64,000 nucleotides of DNA from Combretum micranthum (taxonomy: Eukaryota; Streptophyta; Magnoliopsida; Myrtales; Combretaceae): assembly GCA_024138025.1 (NCBI GenBank), contig JAMXBD010002817.1, positions 96,202 to 160,201 of the forward strand, in the 5' to 3' direction. Every line of letters starts with the position of its first letter. Within the stretch, counting starts at the first letter, position 1. Below the pieces are notes generated by a model. The model was not told where the DNA came from. It did not search any database and saw nothing but the letters and a program-made list of their open reading frames with translations. This document shows positions 58,116 to 64,000 of this stretch, one piece after another. The position numbers were made by a program, and so were the translations under genes.

Positions 58116-58378
58116 TGATAAGTCATTTTTACTCTATATTTTTCATAGGATTTTGAGCTAATTTTGCTAAGAACTTAAGGTAAAATCTTGTAAAACTTAT
58201 GTTTTTGATAAATAATGTTGTATAAATCCAATGAGGAATAATCAAAGTGTTTTAAATCAGATTTGGAGCAAAAACAACAAGTAAAGTCAAGATTATAGAA
58301 GTCGAGCCCTACAAAGTCATAGCTGAGGCCAAATAAAGGAAGAAAGTAGTAAATCGGTCTATGGGCCTTAACTATGAG
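58116..58378 (+). repeat. 3' LTR of the Athila-like element, first piece
   Basis: It starts TGATAAGTCATTTTTACTC and matches 49229-49500, including AAAACAACAAGTAAAGTCAA and GGCCTTAACTA. It is broken by solo LTR D at 58379. The last five bases, ATGAG, are the left copy of D's target duplication. Confidence 0.88.
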
Positions 58379-61300
58379 TGTAAACCCTGATTTTCCTAGT
58401 AGTCAAGTAAACTTCGGAAACCGAAAGGTAAAACCCTAAACCGGATTAGTTGAAGCCTTGTGAGAGAAACTTAAAACCCTAGATCCAGCTTTCCTTCGGT
58501 TTCATATCAAAAGAAATTTTATGAAATAAATTAATGTGAGATATTGTTTTAAAGTATATTTCAAACCATAGGAAGTTTCAATTTTGGAAAATTTTCTATT
58601 CCAGGCCTTCCCGAGCCCCATTACGAAAATACGAGTCCCAGGACTAGAAACTCGGAAAAATATTCTGGAATATTCTCTAGAACCGAAATTTTATGAGGAT
58701 TTCAAAAATATAAGTTTTATAATTTTCTGGGCTATAAAAATTATAGTTATAGCCTTTTTTCCGTATTTTCTTTACTATCCGTAAAGTAGATGTCTTGTCT
58801 ACTATTTACCACTATTAACAAGTACAACCTACATTACACATTACCCATGCCCTAGTCTTACATCCTTACAACTACTCATTATATTTCCTTTTCCAAAAAA
58901 TTTTTATTTCATACTAAATTATTATATTTAATACATTTTATTACATAAATTACAATTTCAAATAAAATTAGTTCTCTCTCTCTCTTCCTCATTTAGTGGC
59001 CGGCGCAACTCCCCCCCCCCTCCCCCCCCCAACACACACACTATTTCCCCTCAAATTGTTTTATTCTTTTTTATTACAAACAAACGCTAATATACTTAAT
59101 ATATATACTCATTTACATTCTCTCTCTTCATTTCTACTCTTTCAAAAAATTTTAACAAGGCAAAAACTCTCTCTTTTCTTCCTCCTTACCGCGAGCCTTC
59201 AACCACACACACACACACACTCACTTCAAATTCATTTCTTCTCCATAGACATCAAATCTTTCCTTATGTGATTTTTAAGCTTTATTATTACTCAATCTTG
59301 TAATGGCAAGATTATTCATGTATGTTTTCACTTTAAATCCCCATGACCAAGTGCTAGGGATAAGAAAATGCTAATATATGAATATCAAGCCATCACAAGA
59401 GTAGATCTTGTGTTTGATGAGCTTTTCTTGAAATATTATCATGTTCATGCATGTAAAAGTAGAGATCTTGCATGAAAAATATATGTTCATACTTTTAAAC
59501 TCTCTTTCATGCACTATAAGTAGTAGATCTAGTACTTAGACACTCATATTATACTTGACATTCATGTTCATATAACTATTTTGTGTTTTCATGCATTAAT
59601 GCTCATAAAGAATGAGTCTTGTATATATAAATGTGATAGTTGGTAGATCTTTATGTAGATAAGATAATGAACTTAAAAAGAAAAGGTTTTTGTTAGAAAT
59701 GTCCAAAAGGAAATTCGTATGACTTCCAACACCTATTTCAAAAACACTTGTAACAACTTTGAAACTCATATTTTATATGAAAAATTGAGGGTATAAGTAA
59801 TATGTATCATTAAGTAATGATTTTTATAAGTTGAAATGGGTTTGGATGAGAGTAATGTGTAAAACAAAATGTGGAATCAAGATGGAAAATTTTGAGTTAG
59901 TGTTCAACTTATAAAATTCGTAATTTTGGATGATGCCTATGTAAACACTTATTATTCAAGCTCAAAATGTATGTTTTATGTGTTAAATGAAGTGCATAGG
60001 TAGGGAATAGAGTAAAGCCATAAATTTTAATGCATTACACAAGTTTTCTCAAAGGAATCATTCAAAAAGTGGATTTTCTAAAATTCAGATTTTTTGAGAA
60101 AAGCCTACTTAAAAACATATTTGCAAAGTGAAAAATGTAAAATTTTATGTAGAAATGAAGGTCTTTGGATAGTATAGATGATAAAGACTCATTTTTAATT
60201 AAGATAACTAGGAATTTCTAATAATGAAATCCAAACACTAGTGAGATATCAAAGTTAGAAAATTGGATTTCAAGAAGTAGTTATTGTTAGAGTCTTGTAA
60301 GATTTAGGAGTTCTCAAAGTTTCCTTTACCAAAAATCATTAAGATCATGCATACATTAGACTCATCACATGTCATTCATGTTAGAAACTCATTCATATTT
60401 TATATATACTTGAATCATCAACTAGATACATTTTAAACAAGTGCAAAACAATTTTTCCGAAATGGAAAAGGCTACTGATCAGATTTGATATCTCTATTCT
60501 GTGACCTAAATGTTTTCAAAACTTGGAAATAATATTAGAAATAGATAGGTCTTTTGAAGTAGATAGAAATCGATATAAAATTTGCGAAATTTCGGGTTAA
60601 AATGACCGAGTTATGGCCGTTTTAAGTTGGAATTTCCGCAAATAGCGAGAATCATGATTTTGTTTAGTTTGGATTAGTTAAGTGATGAAGTACTCATTAG
60701 GATATTCTTCTTTGGTAGGTGATCCCCAGATCGACGAATTCCTACCACCCGATTATTATTACTAAAAACCATGGCTGAGTGAGTATCACTTTCAATTTCA
60801 ATTATTGTTTGTGATTGTATCGATAGCTGCACTAGTTACATAGCAAAGATAAAATGAATATGCATGATGGGGTTGAATGGGAATTATAATGTCTGCTGTT
60901 GTTATGAGAAGTTAAACTTAAAGAATATCGAAGCCGGGTGATAAATCATTGCTTGTATGGATGAGTTAGACTGATTGTCTGCGGATATTGCTTGATCACC
61001 TAAAAGAACTGGTATAATTGATTATTCGATATTAAAGATAAACTTGAACTCATTCGTAACACGATAGGGATGGAGCATTAGCATTTGTTAGTTTTTCGTG
61101 ATCCATGAAACAAATATAAGTTGGTTAATCATGATCCATAAAACGAATATGAGTTGGTTAATCGTGATCCATAAAATGAATATATGATTTGGTTGATCGT
61201 GAGCCTAAACGGCATCGTACCGTAGGATTTGTTAATCTGCTAACCCGGGATAAAGGGTGCAAGTCTATCCATATATGATTTCCGGTTGGTCATATGTTTG

Positions 61301-61816
61301 TTGAATTCACTTGTCTGATGCATACCATTTGACTAATTAATCACTTGCTTGATTGTTATGTTTTAATTGCAATATGGAAGTTTTCACTCACTAAGCTAAT
61401 GTAGCTTACGCCCCCATAGTTTTTATTTGTTGCAGCACGATTTTATTTGGCTTAGGCCAAGGCAGGCTACAGCTCAAGTACAGGAGCTAGGAGTTTCCTA
61501 TAGAAGTTGTATTTTGTTTTGTTTAGACTTCCATAGGAAACCAAAAGACTCTGGATGACTGTAATGGACCTCTAATATTCTTTTGCGGGGAAATGCCCCT
61601 TAGACTTTGTAACTTTTATGAATGCGTTTTGATTTATTACCTAATGCTATCGAATGCCGCATTAAACTTCTTAACTCCATTGAATAGAGTATTATATTAT
61701 CGTAAAATGACGCCTTATATCTATACAAGACTCCCGAAAGACTCGGATTGTAATTCAAGAGTCTTATATGGCATGTGGCGGACTGTTACATTTAGGATAC
61801 CCCTCGGGGCGTGACA
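58379..61816 (+). repeat. Solo long LTR D (3.4 kb, Tekay/Del-like)
   Basis: It starts TGTAAACCCTG, ends GGGGCGTGACA, and is flanked by perfect duplications ATGAG (58374-58378 and 61817-61821). It is a solo LTR because the host LTR continues directly on both sides. Landmarks are a TATATATA-type box near 59100, about 720 bp in; poly(C) at 59011-59030; CACTCACTAAGCTAATGTAG near 61384; and GGGGAAATGCCCC near 61587-61599. The start closely resembles minus-strand LTR C. The frame at 58584-58784 has a counterpart in LTR C only because the LTR itself is conserved. Confidence 0.92.
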
Positions 61817-61890
61817 ATGAGCCCTCGACATGACCCTCGACTTCAATAAAAGAAATTGAGCATCATTCTGGAGAAAATACACTGTTGAGC
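61817..61890 (+). repeat. 3' LTR of the Athila-like element, second piece
   Basis: It matches about 49503-49577 of the 5' LTR, including GAGCATCATTCTGGAGAAAA against AAGCATCATTCTAGAGAAAA. It is ended by the insertion of LTR E. Its last five bases, TGAGC, are the predicted left target duplication of E. Confidence 0.85.
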
Positions 61891-64000
61891 TGTGAACCCC
61901 TAAAGTTTTGTGATCGGTTTAGCTTAAACCCTAATCGGAAAGTCAACCGCAAACCCTAAAATCAACGAAACCCTAGTTAGACTTAATGGTTCAAGTCCGA
62001 CAATCTCGTTTTCACAACCCTAAGAAAGTAAGTAAGAGATTAGTTTATAGAATAGCTCGTAATTACATAAGGAAACTTTAAAGATCAAATTAGTAAAACC
62101 GTAAATCGTTTTGAACCTAAACGGATACAGTTCTTGAAAAACGTGTCTCAAGACTCGGAATAGTAAACATATTCCAAATATACCATTAGACTCGTAAAAA
62201 TATAAGGTTTTCAAAAATATCAATTTTATAATTTTTCGGTAAGTAAAAATAATAGATATCGCAATTATACGCGTATTTTCTTACTACCGGTACTTTATTA
62301 GTCATATCTACTTTACATTATACTATTCATTACTATTCTATACTATTCATTTATCTCTACTTTTTATAATACCTACTCTTACAATACCATACACCTATTA
62401 TCTTTACTTTTTACCTTTCTCATAACTTTATTTCACATATACTACTTATTATTACATTTAATCAACAAAAATACAAAAATAAAACACTCTCTCCCCTCTC
62501 TCATGTAGTGGTCGACACCCCCCTTGTCCTTCTCTCTCTCATTTATTTTTTTTTTATTTAAATCACGTAAAAATTCACTCCTCATTTCCTATAAATACCC
62601 CCTCCTCTTTCACTTCTTTCACACAATTACTACCCATAAATTCACTAACAAATCTCTCTAAAATTTTTCTCTCAACACTATCTCTATATACACTCTCAAA
62701 ACTCTCTCAAAAATACTCTCAAACCACCTTCTACATACACAAAACCCATTTACACATAATATTCCAAAAACCCTCTTTAGGTAAACTTTCTTTACAAATT
62801 TCTTCTTCCCATGTCATGTCACTTTACATGATCATAGTGTGAGTTTCTAAAAACTAAATGTTATGGAAGCTATACTATGTTCATGTATTGTTCTTGTTCA
62901 TGAATATCTATTTATATCGTTACTTTACCTTGTTCATATTGTTATTATATCTAACTAAGTATAATATGTATCTATAGATATATATATATATATATTCTTT
63001 AGAGCATATAAGCTCACTTGCAATTTATTTATTTTCATGCAAAGTAATTTATTTCTTTCTTTGAACTTTATTTATTTCATATTGTTTTAAGACTAATCTT
63101 TAGTCTTAGACTTATCCTCATTAAGTCAAAACATTTTCTCTCTTTTATTTTTTTCTTTCTTTTTGGGACTAGTATACTTCTTAGTCTTGGGAGCCTTGAA
63201 GAAGCTAAGACTCCCAATACTTGACTTTATTTATGATTTATGTTACTTTTGCTTGTTATTATTTCTCATAATCATGCCCATTAAGATTGTTGTCCAAACC
63301 TTTAAAGCTCCAAATATACTTTGACAAAAAGGAGATTTTATCACTTAAGGATGATTTTATATGAAAAATTAGAATCTATGGTTTAACAAAAATAAATTTA
63401 TTCTTTTCCAAACTTTGAGAAGAACTCACTAAAAGCTACTTTTGTTTTTAAAAGCTTTTTAAAACATTTCTATATTACTTTTTTTTCCTAAAAGAAAATG
63501 ACTCTTGGTGCTAAAATGTTTTCTATAAATACATAATATAAGAAATCCCATAAAAAGGGAATAAGAGTTTTCAAATCAAAAGATTTTCAAATAAATGGTC
63601 AAAGAAAAACAAATAGGAAAAGTAACACTAATATTGAGAATTTAGAAAAGAAGAAATTTTTTATATCAAAAAGTCATTTAGGAAAATAGTAAGATAAACA
63701 TGAAGTAATTCTTTGAAAATAAAGGAATCAAAATATTCATTTTAAAGGATTTATAAAATGAATTTCTTATAAACTATGGTTTTCTACACTCTTAATCAAC
63801 ATTGTTTTACTCAAGAAATTTGGTTGGGCAACAAACACTTGAGCATGGATGAAACATGAGCTATATATCTATGAAAAATAAATTTCTCAAATATATAGAT
63901 AACTAAGTATTTATCAAAGTAATTTTTGGATGGTTTAATGATTGAAACAAAATGCTTTTGAGAAGGGAAAATTCGTCGTGTGTCTGATCACCACTATTTT
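61891..64000 (+). repeat. Long LTR E, left part (window edge)
   Basis: It starts TGTGAACCCC and carries the same succession as B and D: AATCGGAAAGTCAACCG early, an AAAAATATCAATTTTATAA block near 62214-62232, and TATAAATA at 62590-62597, about 700 bp from the start. It runs past the window end, so it may be a solo LTR or the 5' LTR of a full element. An AT microsatellite lies at 62974-62996. The Athila LTR should resume after it. Confidence 0.8.

Larger units (their letters stand above)
49229..61890 (+). mobile_element. Non-autonomous Athila-like element, no pol
   Basis: A 5' LTR (49229-50995), a tRNA-Asp-type PBS, an Athila gag and an extra ORF are followed by a PPT and the 3' LTR start at 58116. 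Between gag and the extra ORF there is no protease, RT, RNase H or integrase. The gag reads as far as SLPSNTEPNPR, which is normally followed by the protease region, and then coding stops. It must have depended on another Athila for reverse transcription and integration. It lies inside the chromovirus gag. Its 3' LTR is interrupted by D and by E; its last part lies outside the window. The listed end includes solo LTR D. Confidence 0.85.

Noticed and set aside
1..64000. Looked for CRISPR arrays, phage or bacterial operons, rRNA and tRNA genes.
   Set aside because: None was found. Base composition, element types and gene layout are those of plant nuclear repeat-rich DNA.

Overview
The window looks like a gene-poor, AT-rich stretch of a seed-plant (probably angiosperm) nuclear genome. 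Almost everything recognisable is transposable-element DNA. The evidence is primer binding sites for plant tRNA-iMet and tRNA-Asp, Ty3/gypsy proteins of the Athila and Tekay/Del (chromovirus) lineages, Ty1/copia remains including a SIRE-like derivative, and CACTA-type termini. I found no convincing intact host gene, tRNA, rRNA or CRISPR. The species cannot be named from the sequence.

Layout. 1-3849: a short non-autonomous LTR element (475-3143, perfect 5-bp target duplication TTCCC), probably inserted in the 5' LTR of an Athila element. 3850-7561: solo long LTR A, minus strand, perfect duplication GTCCT. 7567-13555: end of that Athila LTR, its primer binding site and a heavily decayed gag-pol. 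14299-18139: long LTR B, plus strand. 18140-20654: Ty1/copia remnant with gag. 20655-24165: solo long LTR C, minus strand. 24185-26279: SIRE-like element reduced to two LTRs and about 340 bp between them. 26280-41007: mostly unassigned, with two fold-back MITEs, a CACTA MITE, a Ty3/gypsy 3' fragment, tandem duplications and one unrecognised 114-codon ORF. 41047-49228: chromovirus on the minus strand with a 3.3-kb 3' LTR, a tandemly duplicated chromodomain end and RT, RNase H, integrase, protease and gag. 49229-61890: Athila-like element without pol, inserted in the chromovirus gag. Its 3' LTR is split by solo LTR D (58379-61816, duplication ATGAG) and by LTR E (61891 to the window end).

How the parts relate. 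The right half is a readable nest: a CACTA end was hit by the chromovirus, the chromovirus by the pol-less Athila, and the Athila 3' LTR by long LTRs D and E. The long LTRs share TGTAA-type starts and GTGACA ends with the chromovirus LTR, so they probably derive from the same or a sister Tekay/Del group that has mostly been reduced to solo LTRs. The pol-less Athila could only have moved using proteins supplied in trans, and the gag of the decayed Athila at 8-14 kb shows what a related autonomous source looked like.

I did not find an obviously new biological system. The most noteworthy items are the duplicated chromodomain/PPT unit, the pol-less Athila with an extra ORF, the short element with a well-preserved unknown ORF, and the long LTRs with about 3 kb downstream of the TATA box and conserved hairpin-like motifs.
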